A stretch of DNA of 25,845 nucleotides from an uncultured bacterium (GTDB lineage Bacteria; Cyanobacteriota; Vampirovibrionia; Gastranaerophilales; Gastranaerophilaceae), in the NCBI GenBank assembly GCA_900547585.1, contig URHD01000028.1, positions 1-25,845 on the forward strand, in the 5' to 3' direction. Shown here one piece after another: positions 1-7,130 of the stretch (positions are counted from its first letter, which is position 1; each line of letters starts with the position of its first letter). The translations under genes were made by a program, and so were the position numbers. Below the pieces are notes generated by a model. It saw only the letters and a list, made by a program, of their open reading frames with translations. It did not search any database and was not told the DNA's origin.

Positions 1-154
1 ATTAGCGGGGCGGGCGGCAGAGTGTTCCTTATCACGAACTTTTCTCGGACAATTTAATAAATTATATGTTATAAAAACAATAAACCTTAAATATTTTTTA
101 CAAAAAAATTTTAAGATTTATAGCAAAAAACTTGATTTTCATGTTTTACATGTG

Positions 155-183
155 TAGCAAACTTTGTGTCGTTGTGATATAAT
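155..183 (+). promoter_or_regulatory. Extended -10 promoter of the 53-aa gene
   Basis: A consensus TATAAT lies at 178-183 and is preceded by TG at 175-176, giving an extended -10 (TGaTATAAT). The -35 region 17 bp upstream (155-160, TAGCAA) is poor, as is usual for extended -10 promoters. The predicted start near 190 gives a leader of about 60 nt before the ATG at 250. The sequence 1-150 holds no gene I can support; 1-30 is GC-rich and may be the end of a repeat or gene from outside the window. Confidence 0.65.
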
Positions 184-249
184 ATTTCCATAACCAACTT
201 GTTTGATTTTATATAAAATTCACAAAAATGGTAAAAGGAGGCTATTTAA

Positions 250-411
250 ATGGCAATTCTCACTGCATCTACTACGAAGACGGAAGTAAAAAAATCCAAA
301 TTTAACGATGAATTTGAAAAGTATCTCGAGCGTCAGTGCTTGAAAACTACATTCAACGGGTTGGAATTGGAAACTTTTAGCTGGTACAAAAAAATGCTCG
401 GCCTGGTGTAA
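250..411 (+). CDS. Small protein of 53 aa, unknown function
   Basis: The ORF starts MAILTASTTKTEVKKSKFND and ends KKMLGLV. It is seen as real because a consensus Shine-Dalgarno AAGGAGG (235-241) lies 8 nt before the ATG, an extended -10 promoter lies upstream and a hairpin terminator follows 23 nt after the stop. The protein is basic near its N-terminus and amphipathic afterwards, with two Trp/Tyr-Phe patches (FSWYKK) and one Cys. It has no signal peptide and no membrane segment. It is monocistronic and faces the convergent tgt gene. The signals suggest strong expression. I do not recognise the family. Its size would allow a ribosome-associated, nucleoid or regulatory small protein, but nothing in the sequence decides between these. 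Confidence 0.8.
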   Translation: MAILTASTTKTEVKKSKFNDEFEKYLERQCLKTTFNGLELETFSWYKKMLGLV

Positions 412-433
412 GCTGATTGTTCGAAAAAAGATT

Positions 434-460
434 CAAAAGAGGGCGAAAGTCCTGTTTTTT
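434..460 (+). terminator. Rho-independent terminator with GAAA tetraloop
   Basis: AGGGC (440-444), GAAA loop, GTCCT (449-453) form a 5-bp stem with one G-U pair and a GNRA tetraloop, followed by G and six T. AAAA before and TTTT after can extend the stem past a G/G mismatch. It sits 23 bp after the 53-aa gene. The partly complementary CTTTGCCCT at 478-486 gives an alternative hairpin on the minus strand, so the region may also stop tgt transcription. Confidence 0.75.
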
Positions 461-487
461 GATGGTCAAAATCAGTTCTTTGCCCTA

Positions 488-1606
488 TTACTTCAAATAT
501 TTGATATTTTCTCTGTAAAATTCATCATAACGATTCTCCAGAATGGCTTTTCTGGCGTTTTTCATTAAATTTATCAAAAATTTCGTGTTGTGAATCGACA
601 AAAGCATTGCCGCTGTAGCTTCTCCGACGCGGTAAAGGTGACGGATGTAGGCGCGTGTGTGGTTTTTGCATGCATAACAATCGCAAGACGGGTCAAGCGG
701 CGACGCGTCATGCTCAAACTCCTTGTTTTTGATGATTTTTCTTCCTTCATGGGTGAAAAACGAACCATGGCGGGCATTTCTGGTCGGCATTACGCAATCA
801 AACATGTCAACTCCGCGCAAAACTCCGTCCAAAAGGTCTTCAGGTGTTCCCACACCCATCAAATATCTCGGTTTTAACCGCGGAAGCAAAGGCGCGGTTA
901 ATTCAACAAGGTGATTTTTAATCTCCGCAGGCTCTCCGACGCTCACGCCTCCGATTGCGTAGCCCACAGCGTCAAAAGAAGAAATTACCCGGGCACTTTC
1001 ACGCCTCAAATCATCCTCAAACGCCCCCTGAACAATCGGGAATAGCGCCTGATCCTCACGGGTATGCGCTTTGAAGCATCTTTCGAGCCATCTGTGCGTG
1101 CGCTCCATGGCTTCTTTTGCCTGCTGGTATGAACAAGGATAAGGCGCGCATTCATCGAACGCCATGGCAATATCAGCGCCCAAATCCTGCTGGATTTCCA
1201 TTGAAATTTCAGGATTTATATAATATTTTGAACCTGTTTTTGTATCTGTGAATTTTACGCCGTCTTCGGTAATATCACGCAGTTTTGCGAGGCTGAAAAC
1301 CTGAAAACCGCCTGAATCAGTCAAAATCGGCTTATCCCAGTTCATCCATTTGTGCAAACCGCCAAATTCCTTGATTAATTTATTTCCCGGCCTCAAAAAC
1401 AGGTGATATGAGTTTGAAAGTATAATTTGCGCGCCTGTTTCGTAAAGATGATGGTTCGTCATCATTTTTACGGCGGAATTTGTGCCCACGGGCATGAAAA
1501 TCGGCGTTTCAATGTCGCCATGCGGAGTATGAAGAATACCGGCGCGAGCACCGGTATTTTTATCTTCGTTTAAAAGTTCAAAATTAAAAAAATCGCTTTT
1601 ACTCAT
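488..1606 (-). CDS. tgt: Queuine/preQ1 tRNA-ribosyltransferase (Tgt)
   Basis: Exchanges guanine-34 of GUN anticodons (Tyr, His, Asn, Asp tRNAs) for the queuosine precursor preQ1 in the cytoplasm. At 372 aa it has the usual bacterial length. Visible landmarks are the base-binding TDSGGFQVFS loop (acceptor Asp97), the GVGTPEDLLDGV segment, the nucleophile Asp270 in VDMFDCVMPTRNARHG, and a structural zinc site of Cys308, Cys310, Cys313 (CDCYAC) and His339. These spacings match the well-studied Zymomonas enzyme with a constant offset. The ATG overlaps the TAA stop of ndk by one base (TAATG), so translation is probably coupled to ndk. No other queuosine biosynthesis gene is present in the window. 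Confidence 0.97.
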   Translation of the reverse strand: MSKSDFFNFELLNEDKNTGARAGILHTPHGDIETPIFMPVGTNSAVKMMTNHHLYETGAQIILSNSYHLFLRPGNKLIKEFGGLHKWMNWDKPILTDSGGFQVFSLAKLRDITEDGVKFTDTKTGSKYYINPEISMEIQQDLGADIAMAFDECAPYPCSYQQAKEAMERTHRWLERCFKAHTREDQALFPIVQGAFEDDLRRESARVISSFDAVGYAIGGVSVGEPAEIKNHLVELTAPLLPRLKPRYLMGVGTPEDLLDGVLRGVDMFDCVMPTRNARHGSFFTHEGRKIIKNKEFEHDASPLDPSCDCYACKNHTRAYIRHLYRVGEATAAMLLSIHNTKFLINLMKNARKAILENRYDEFYRENIKYLK

Positions 1607-2076
1607 TACTCCAACGTACCGTTTTGTGCTTCAAGAACGAGCTCCATCATTGTGTGCCAGTCTTCGCATAATTCTTCGGGTTTGAAGTAGATTGCGATTT
1701 CGCGCTCGGCAGCCTCTATGCTGTCGGAGCCGTGAACTACGTTGCATTCTTTAGTCATGCCGAAATCTGCACGGATAGTGCCCACTTCTGCTGAATTCGG
1801 CACTGTAGAGCCCATCATGTGGCGTGTGCCTTCGATTACATTTTTACCCTCAACAACCATGGCAATAATCGGGCCTGATGTGATGTATTTTATCAGTTCT
1901 GGATAAAATGATTTGCCTTCGTGTTCAGCGTAGTGTTTTTTAGCCATTTCCAGCGTTGGGTGAACCATTTTCAAGCCTACGATTTTGTAGCCTTTGTTTT
2001 CAACCCTTTTGATAATTCTGCCGATTAAACCTCTTTTTACAGCATCCGGTTTAATAGCAAAAAATGTTCTTTCCAT
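1606..2076 (-). CDS. ndk: Nucleoside diphosphate kinase
   Basis: Transfers the gamma-phosphate of ATP to other (d)NDPs through a phosphohistidine, supplying (d)NTPs in the cytoplasm. The 156-aa protein starts MERTFFAIKPDAVKRGLIG, the family N-terminus, and carries the active-site His115 in the NVVHGSDS motif, with ADFG and HMMGST segments before it. It is slightly longer than the usual 140-150 aa because of a C-terminal tail. The start is supported by AGAGGAG about 8 nt upstream. It is the first gene of a two-gene ndk-tgt operon and has its own promoter at 2100-2128. Confidence 0.97.
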   Translation of the reverse strand: MERTFFAIKPDAVKRGLIGRIIKRVENKGYKIVGLKMVHPTLEMAKKHYAEHEGKSFYPELIKYITSGPIIAMVVEGKNVIEGTRHMMGSTVPNSAEVGTIRADFGMTKECNVVHGSDSIEAAEREIAIYFKPEELCEDWHTMMELVLEAQNGTLE

Positions 2077-2099
2077 TAAAAATCTCCTCTTTCATTCAT

Positions 2100-2128
2100 A
2101 TTAGAGCATAAACAGGAGTTTTGTACAA
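2100..2128 (-). promoter_or_regulatory. Promoter of ndk-tgt
   Basis: On the minus strand TTGTAC (2123-2128) is followed after exactly 17 bp by TCTAAT (2100-2105). The base triplet before the -10 is TGC, so it is an extended -10. The predicted start near 2093 leaves a short leader containing the AGGAG of ndk. The rest of the gap up to 2222 shows only a weak CTTCCC/GGGAGG hairpin, around 2180-2200, that could end transcription of the GGDEF gene. Confidence 0.55.
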
Positions 2129-2222
2129 TAGTGGACAATGGGGATTTATGTACCAGATTGCGTGAAAATGTAAATTCTGCCTCCCAACCAGGGAAGAGTG
2201 CCCGCAGAACGTGTGGGGAACG

Positions 2223-3683
2223 TTATCCCATATCAGCATTATAAACCACAACCCTGTTTCTTCCGCTGCGTTTTGCCTCGTAAAGGGCAATATCGGCTTT
2301 CTGGTGAAGGATTTCGGGGTTTTCGTAGTCTTTTTCATACTTGCTGACGCCCACACTTATAGTGACGTTTAAAACGCCTAAATCCGGCACCTCAATATCG
2401 GTTTTTTCAACTGCGGAACGCAGCCTTTTTGCAACATATTCGGCTTCTTCAAGATTTGTGTCGGGCAAAAGAATACAAAACTCCTCGCCGCCGTATCTTG
2501 AGGCGATATCGTATTCACGCACTTCCCTTTGAATCACGCCTGCAACGTTTTTCAGCACGCAATCACCCGCAGCATGCCCGTAGGTGTCATTTACCTTTTT
2601 AAAATGGTCAATGTCGAGCATAATGCAGCACAGCGGCTTGTTTTTACGTTTTGCGGTCGCAACTTCCTGATTTAAACGTGATTCAAACTGGCGGCGGTTG
2701 TTTAAACCGGTGAGAGCGTCAAGAGTTGCGTATTGAAGAATTTGCGCGTAAGAATTTGCCCGCTCAATCGTAATTGAAGCCTGCCGTGTCAAAAGTGCGA
2801 GATATTCAATGTCTTTTGTGCAGAGTTTTTCAGAGGTGCTGCTTGCGGCGATTGCGCCGATGACGTCCTGTTCGTTTCTGATTGCCCACACGCCTGTTTT
2901 CCCGTCCGCTGAAATTCCGTAGGGCTTTTCGACGGTAAGTTTTTCAAAAAGCGAGTAAATCTTTTCGTCATTGCAGTTTGCAGGCCAGACGAGCCGGAAT
3001 TCTCCGTTTTCGTCTTTCATAAATATGTAAATCAAATGGTCAGCCACGAATTTGTCCACCATCTCGCCGATAATCGGAAGAATATAAGCCAAATCGTACT
3101 GTGTTTCGATAAGTTTTGCGATATTTTTCATTACGCTCTGAAAACTTATATTTATAAGCATTTTCCGGTTCAAAACCCTGTTCATAACCGCAGCGGAGAT
3201 TTGCGCCGCAGAAATCCCCAGTGCAACAAGAAAATCCTGCGTTTTTATCTGCTCAATGACGTCGTCAAAGTTCAGCTCAATCAATCCTGTGATTTTCTTC
3301 TCGTTTACAATCGGAAAATAAAGCAAATTGTTCTCAGGACGGAGATATTTTGAAAAATTCTTCACCAAATCCTTTAAAGAAGCGAAACTAAGGATTTTGT
3401 TGTTAAGAATAAAACTTTTTTCAGGCGCGTTTTGCATTGTGATGTAAATTTTTTCAAACTGCTGCTGCTGCCTGTTTTTTCCGACAAAAATCCATTCTCT
3501 GACAAAATCCCGCAAATTTGAAGTTCTTTCATCCCAGAGGCTCAACTGTAGAGAACGCAGATTGAAATATTTTTCAAAAACATTTTCAAGCGAGCTGAGA
3601 AAAACCTCCTCTGTACAGTTTTTCGTCAGCACATTGGAAACCTCCCATAAAAAATCAAGCTCAAGCTTTTGAAATCCGTTCAT
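2223..3683 (-). CDS. GAF-type sensor diguanylate cyclase (GGDEF)
   Basis: Makes the second messenger c-di-GMP from two GTP. The C-terminal domain (about 318-483 of 486 aa) holds LDALTGLNNRRQFE, the metal/nucleotide motif MLDIDHFKKVNDTYGHAAGD, the active-site GGEEF at 398-402 and an inhibitory I-site RxxD (REYD, 389-392) exactly five residues before it, so it should be active and product-inhibited. Residues about 15-315 look like two GAF-like sensory modules (second one around 185-315, ending QASITIERANSYAQ). There is no membrane segment. The ATG overlaps the TGA of the TPR gene upstream (ATGA), and AGGAG lies in that gene's last codons, so the two are translationally coupled. A link to flagellar control is plausible given the motor genes in the window, but is inference. 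Confidence 0.92.
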   Translation of the reverse strand: MNGFQKLELDFLWEVSNVLTKNCTEEVFLSSLENVFEKYFNLRSLQLSLWDERTSNLRDFVREWIFVGKNRQQQQFEKIYITMQNAPEKSFILNNKILSFASLKDLVKNFSKYLRPENNLLYFPIVNEKKITGLIELNFDDVIEQIKTQDFLVALGISAAQISAAVMNRVLNRKMLINISFQSVMKNIAKLIETQYDLAYILPIIGEMVDKFVADHLIYIFMKDENGEFRLVWPANCNDEKIYSLFEKLTVEKPYGISADGKTGVWAIRNEQDVIGAIAASSTSEKLCTKDIEYLALLTRQASITIERANSYAQILQYATLDALTGLNNRRQFESRLNQEVATAKRKNKPLCCIMLDIDHFKKVNDTYGHAAGDCVLKNVAGVIQREVREYDIASRYGGEEFCILLPDTNLEEAEYVAKRLRSAVEKTDIEVPDLGVLNVTISVGVSKYEKDYENPEILHQKADIALYEAKRSGRNRVVVYNADMG

Positions 3684-4900
3684 TTCAGCTCCTCGTCTTC
3701 GTCTTCAAAGTATTTTTTGCCGCTGCATTTGCTGAAACTCTTTTTGAAGTACTTATCCGCGTCTTTTGAGGCGGTTGCTTTGCCGTTCACATAAGTTATG
3801 TAGCCCTCATTCATCGGGTCGTCGGTATCTTCGACTTTTTCCGTTACAATGTGCATATTATGGTATTCTTTTTTCTGAAGCTCGTCGGGCGTGAATCCTT
3901 TTTTCATTTTCGGGTGAGAACCGTCCTCAGCCTCGGATTGTGCGGCATATTTTTCGGTAATTGTGCGCATAACCTCAAACATGTACTTTGCAATGTACGG
4001 ATCGCCCGTGTTGTCAACAATAAGGCTTGCTTTTTCAAGCTCCTCAATGGATTCGGGGTATTTTTTCAAATGTCTTAACAAAATCGAAAGGTTGTAATGC
4101 GCATCAAACGCCATCGGTTCAAGTTCAATCGCCTTGCAGTACCCGAGCCCCGCCTCTCTGTAATTTCCGAGCAAATGGTTCGCAACTGCGTAGTTAAAAT
4201 TCACATTGTAGCTTTTTTTGTGGCGTTTCAGGGCTTTTTTGTAGCATTCGACGGCTTTTTCAAGATACATATCGGAAGCACGCGTCTTTTCGCCCATCAG
4301 GAGCGATTTTCCGCGGTAGGCAATGCCCATGTTGTACCATGCGATGGATTTGTTGTCGCGTGTGCTTTTTACATTGTTATAAATCAGCGGAATATGCACG
4401 GGAACACGTTTTGTTTCAATAATGGTGCGGTATTCGCGTATTGCTGTGTCGTAATCCGCAAGTTTTTCAGCAGACACAATCCCCAGATTCATGCGGCAGA
4501 CTATGAATTTCGGGTCATATTCGAGCGCTTTTTCGTATTCTTCGACCGCCGAGGTGTAATCCTCGTATTTTACGTAGATATTTCCGAGATTGCAGCGGGC
4601 GATTGAGTGTTCCGGGTATTTTTCGAGTCCCTGACGGTAGAATTTTATTGCTTTTTCGAGTTTTCCGCGTTTGTAGGCTTTGTCGCCCTGATAGACGTAA
4701 TAAAATCCTACGCATTTGTTAAATTGCTTCTCAAACCAACCCCAGAAAAAGAAAAGGCACAATAAAAAGACCAGAATCATTACGAGAAGTACAACTTTGG
4801 TGATGGTGCTTTTCAAAATTTTCAATAAAAGCTTCATAAATATTATTTTATACTTGAAACGGCTATCTAAGCAAGTTTTTAATAAATTCTCTCCTTTCAT
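3680..4900 (-). CDS. Membrane-anchored TPR protein
   Basis: A strongly hydrophobic segment at about residues 35-55 (VVLLVMILVFLLCLFFFW) follows a basic N-terminus and should be an N-in membrane anchor. It is followed by repeated TPR units from about 70 to 290, such as GDKAYKRGKLEKAIKFYRQGL, CNLGNIYVKYEDYTSAVEEYEKAL and HYNLSILLRHLKKYPESIEELEKA. The last 100 residues are charged and low in repeats, ending in an acidic tail (EDEDEELK). Start choice is uncertain: the ATG at 4900 has no SD before it (an AAAGGAGAG lies just inside the ORF), while Met22 at 4837 (MKLLLKILKS) gives a more usual anchor but also lacks an SD. It is coupled to the GGDEF cyclase downstream, so it may scaffold or sense for it. 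No specific family is recognised. Confidence 0.85.
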   Translation of the reverse strand: MKGENLLKTCLDSRFKYKIIFMKLLLKILKSTITKVVLLVMILVFLLCLFFFWGWFEKQFNKCVGFYYVYQGDKAYKRGKLEKAIKFYRQGLEKYPEHSIARCNLGNIYVKYEDYTSAVEEYEKALEYDPKFIVCRMNLGIVSAEKLADYDTAIREYRTIIETKRVPVHIPLIYNNVKSTRDNKSIAWYNMGIAYRGKSLLMGEKTRASDMYLEKAVECYKKALKRHKKSYNVNFNYAVANHLLGNYREAGLGYCKAIELEPMAFDAHYNLSILLRHLKKYPESIEELEKASLIVDNTGDPYIAKYMFEVMRTITEKYAAQSEAEDGSHPKMKKGFTPDELQKKEYHNMHIVTEKVEDTDDPMNEGYITYVNGKATASKDADKYFKKSFSKCSGKKYFEDEDEELK

Positions 4901-4908
4901 GAATAGCC

Positions 4909-5032
4909 CGTAGGGTGGGAATAGCTAAAACAAGAATATTGAAATGCAATTCAGTCTTTGCGGCGGTTCCCACCGGATAAAATGCGCGAAATCCTTGCGG
5001 TGGGAACCACTGCGTTATTCCCACCCTACTTT
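4909..5032. repeat. Family A repeat, long form (A1)
   Basis: The right end (4994-5032) is a hairpin unit reading CTTGCGGTGGGAACC...TATTCCCACCCTACTTT, with stem GGTGGGAA/TTCCCACC. The left end starts CGTAGGGTGGGAATAG (4909-4924), the inverse of the right end, and an inverted GCGGTTCCCACC lies at 4963-4974. The inner stretch (TTGAAATGCAATTCAGTCTTTGCGG-like) recurs in copy A4. Other copies are at 5586, 15564, 18855 and 21682. It fills the gap upstream of the TPR gene. Confidence 0.9.
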
Positions 5033-5033
5033 T

Positions 5034-5088
5034 CTACCCCAACAGCTTCCGGCGTCTGGCGCTGTTGGGCTGAAAGCCCAACCTACTT
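5034..5088. repeat. Family B repeat (B1)
   Basis: CTACCCCAACAGC pairs with GCTGTTGG across a 14-base spacer and is followed by the hairpin TTGGGCTGAAAGCCCAACC and CTACTTTT. The same GTTGGGCTGAAAGCCCAACC string lies inside pabBC (7611-7630), and a decayed copy is at 15619. It abuts family A here and again at 15600. Its CTA supplies the TAG stop of the 72-aa gene on the minus strand. Confidence 0.85.
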
Positions 5089-5301
5089 TTCCGCGGTTTC
5101 AGGTTCTTCCTGTTTTTCTATGGATTGTGCAATATTTTTTTTCAAAGATAAAACGCAGTCGTCTATTCCATACAATAAGGACATAAAATCTTTTTCTTTC
5201 AGCTCATTGTTGCCGAAAATATTGATAAACACGTTTAATAACCCCTCAATAGTGCTAATTTTGTGATAAAAATTTTTCAAGTCGTTCAGTGTGTCGTTCA
5301 T
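5083..5301 (-). CDS. Small helical protein of 72 aa, unknown
   Basis: The protein reads MNDTLNDLKNFYHKISTIEG at its start and EKQEEPETAEK at its end, and looks all-helical with a hydrophobic middle (LLNVFINIFGNNEL, FMSLLYGIDDCVLSL). There is no signal peptide. Upstream sequence is AT-rich and promoter-like (TATTATATAA near 5316-5326, minus strand) with a weak GTTAGG as ribosome site. The gene is divergent from the AbrB-like gene at 5400. The stop TAG (5083-5085) lies within the family B repeat, so the present C-terminus was probably set by repeat insertion. I do not recognise the family. Confidence 0.55.
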   Translation of the reverse strand: MNDTLNDLKNFYHKISTIEGLLNVFINIFGNNELKEKDFMSLLYGIDDCVLSLKKNIAQSIEKQEEPETAEK

Positions 5302-5399
5302 TTCTGATTTACCTAACTTATATAATACCTTTTAGTAGTGTATATCATAATCTAACATTTTACTATGATTTTGTCTATATATTGTAAGGGTAAATGTAT

Positions 5400-5549
5400 A
5401 TGGAACGAAAATTATTCAGGTCAGGTGGCGGTTGGGCATTGTTTATAAATTCCACTATCCTGAAATTATTAAAAATCAACCCTGAAACAGACAAAGTCGA
5501 ATACCAGATAGAAAACGACGTGTTAAAAATAACAAAAGTCAAAAAGTAG
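5400..5549 (+). CDS. AbrB/MazE-like DNA-binding protein, 49 aa
   Basis: The frame gives MERKLFRSGGGWALFINSTI and ends LKITKVKK. The pattern K-L-F-R-S-G-G-G-W-A-L-x-I-x-x-x-I-L-x-L-L-x-I-x-P-E-T-D-x-V-x-Y-x-I-E-x-D-x-L-x-I is the swapped-hairpin SpoVT-AbrB/MazE fold in which a dimer binds DNA. The ATG at 5400 is preferred over the ATG at 5394 because AAGGG (5386-5390) lies 9 nt before it. Such proteins are often antitoxins or transcription regulators. The divergent 72-aa gene is the only nearby candidate partner; no known toxin is adjacent on the same strand. It is shorter than usual ORF cut-offs and easily missed. Confidence 0.7.
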   Translation: MERKLFRSGGGWALFINSTILKLLKINPETDKVEYQIENDVLKITKVKK

Positions 5550-5585
5550 GTTCGGCACTGGTTGTTTTTGGAAAAAATTCGTCCT

Positions 5586-5655
5586 CGTAGGGTGGGAATA
5601 GCGCAGCGATTCCCACCAAGCAAAAATCGCAAAAACTCTCGTGGTGGGAACCGCT
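5586..5655. repeat. Family A repeat, short form (A2)
   Basis: CGTAGGGTGGGAATAGCGC begins the inverse of the 39-bp family A unit and runs into TTCCCACCAAG. After a 21-base spacer comes GTGGTGGGAACCGCT, which pairs with it. It stands between the AbrB-like gene and the acyltransferase gene. Confidence 0.85.
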
Positions 5656-5753
5656 TCTAGCATTGCCCTATATAAAAAAACGTAAACAAATTGCTAAAAG
5701 TCTTCACTTATTGGCGAAAAGAGTGTAAAATGTTTTTTACAGGAGATTATAGT

Positions 5754-6575
5754 GTGGATTTGAACGCTCAACAATTATACTTAGATGTTCCTCCTACGAA
5801 ATTGAGAAACAGGGATGAAAAATTCAGGGAAGCAAAAACCGGCCCGTTTTGGATTTGGCTTGCTGACAGGTTTTTCTACGGAATGCTTGAAAACCGCTTC
5901 TATTCGATGATGATAAAAAACAAATCGAACTATGAAAAGCGCAATCCTGAATTTGCGAACATCCTGTATGCCCCGCATGACAACTGGTGGGACGGAATTG
6001 TGGGCTACAACCTTTGCAGGCGCGTTTTTCATACCGAAATCCGCATGATGATTGAAGAATTGAACCGTTTTCCGATTCTGGCTAAAGCCGGGGCTTTTGC
6101 GGTGAACAAAAAATCTCCGCAAGCATCAATGAAAGCATTAAAATACGCGGTTGAACAGCTAAAAGACAAAAAACGCTCGCTGTGGATTTTTCCGCAGGGA
6201 ATTATCCGCCCGCCAATGTATCGCCCGATTGAATTTCAGACGGGCATGGCTTATATTGCCGAAAAAGTCGTCAAAGAAACCGGCGGCGTGAACCTTATCC
6301 CGATTTCAACGAATTTTATGTTCCTGCGTGAAGACCGGCCCGAGGTTCTTGTGGAAATAGGCGAACCTATTGTGCTTACAGACTTTTCAATCCCCAGAAA
6401 AGACCTGAATCACCAGCTCGAAACAAATTTTGAGGCACTATGCAACCGACAGCTCGACGATATCAGAAAAGGTAACGTTGAGGGCTATGAATATGTATTC
6501 AAACAAAAGCTGAAATGGTACAGAAAGCTCGAAAAACGCCTCAAACGCGTTAAAATCACACAATCAGGCGTGTAA
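5754..6575 (+). CDS. PlsC-family (LPLAT) acyltransferase
   Basis: Belongs to the lysophospholipid/glycerolphosphate acyltransferase superfamily. The catalytic HX4D motif is His75-Asp80 (APHDNWWDG), an FPQG motif at 146-149 stands for the FPEG acyl-acceptor motif, and LIPISTNF follows. No membrane segment is visible, so it is probably peripheral. I start it at GTG 5754 (273 aa) because AGGAG at 5741-5745 sits 8 nt before it; the longer frame from TTG 5691 has no SD. The substrate is unknown; membrane phospholipid or a lipid-linked glycan are possible. Its last 12 bases overlap the end of pabA on the other strand, so transcription of the two genes collides. Confidence 0.85.
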   Translation: MDLNAQQLYLDVPPTKLRNRDEKFREAKTGPFWIWLADRFFYGMLENRFYSMMIKNKSNYEKRNPEFANILYAPHDNWWDGIVGYNLCRRVFHTEIRMMIEELNRFPILAKAGAFAVNKKSPQASMKALKYAVEQLKDKKRSLWIFPQGIIRPPMYRPIEFQTGMAYIAEKVVKETGGVNLIPISTNFMFLREDRPEVLVEIGEPIVLTDFSIPRKDLNHQLETNFEALCNRQLDDIRKGNVEGYEYVFKQKLKWYRKLEKRLKRVKITQSGV

Positions 6576-7130
6576 AACAAAATTTTCTATGATTTCGTGT
6601 CCGAATTCGGTCAAAATTGCCTCCGGATGAAACTGAACCCCGAAAAGCGGGTATTTTTCGTGCTCAATAGCCATAATTATGCCGTTGTGCGTTTGTGCGG
6701 TGATTCTCAGGGGTGGTTTGAGCGTGTTTTTGTCCACAATCAGCGAATGATACCGCGTAGCGCTGAATCCGTCCGGAATTCCGGCGAAAAGTGGCGATTT
6801 TGCTTTGAAAAATATCCGTGAAGTTTTTCCGTGGAACGGATTTTTGTCTTTTACGATTTTTCCCCCGAAAACTTGCGCTATGCATTGCATTCCAAGGCAA
6901 ATCCCGAGGATTTTTCTTGTTTTGTAATATTTTTCGATTACCGGCAGGCTGATTCCGGCATGGTCGGGGTTTGAGGGGCCGGGGGAGATGATTATTGAGG
7001 AAAAATCAAGTTTTTCGAGTTGATTCATGCTGATTTCGTCATTTTTGACAACAATCGGCTCAATCCCCGCCATTCGCAGGTATTGAACGATATTCCACGT
7101 GAAAGAATCGTAATTGTCAATCAAAAGCAT
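6564..7130 (-). CDS. pabA: Aminodeoxychorismate synthase, glutaminase subunit
   Basis: Releases ammonia from glutamine for PabB, in the p-aminobenzoate branch of folate synthesis; the same fold serves anthranilate synthase (TrpG). The 188-aa protein starts MLLIDNYDSFTWNIVQYL, has the oxyanion ISPGPSNPDHAG, the nucleophile Cys78 in GICLGMQ and the His168-Glu170 pair in VQFHPEAI. The ATG at 7130 is used rather than an upstream in-frame codon at 7217 because the family always begins here. It overlaps the last 10 bp of the PabB-PabC fusion gene, giving translational coupling and supporting PabA over TrpG. The stop lies inside the convergent acyltransferase gene. Confidence 0.93.
   Translation of the reverse strand: MLLIDNYDSFTWNIVQYLRMAGIEPIVVKNDEISMNQLEKLDFSSIIISPGPSNPDHAGISLPVIEKYYKTRKILGICLGMQCIAQVFGGKIVKDKNPFHGKTSRIFFKAKSPLFAGIPDGFSATRYHSLIVDKNTLKPPLRITAQTHNGIIMAIEHEKYPLFGVQFHPEAILTEFGHEIIENFVLHA

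Noticed and set aside
2096..2356. 86-codon open frame on the minus strand
   Set aside because: It overlaps the 3' end of the GGDEF gene in another frame and the ndk promoter; no SD and protein-unlike composition.
6564..7130. Reading pabA as trpG
   Set aside because: The partner domain has KPMKGT (PabB type) fused to a PabC-type lyase, so the folate branch is favoured, though dual use cannot be excluded.
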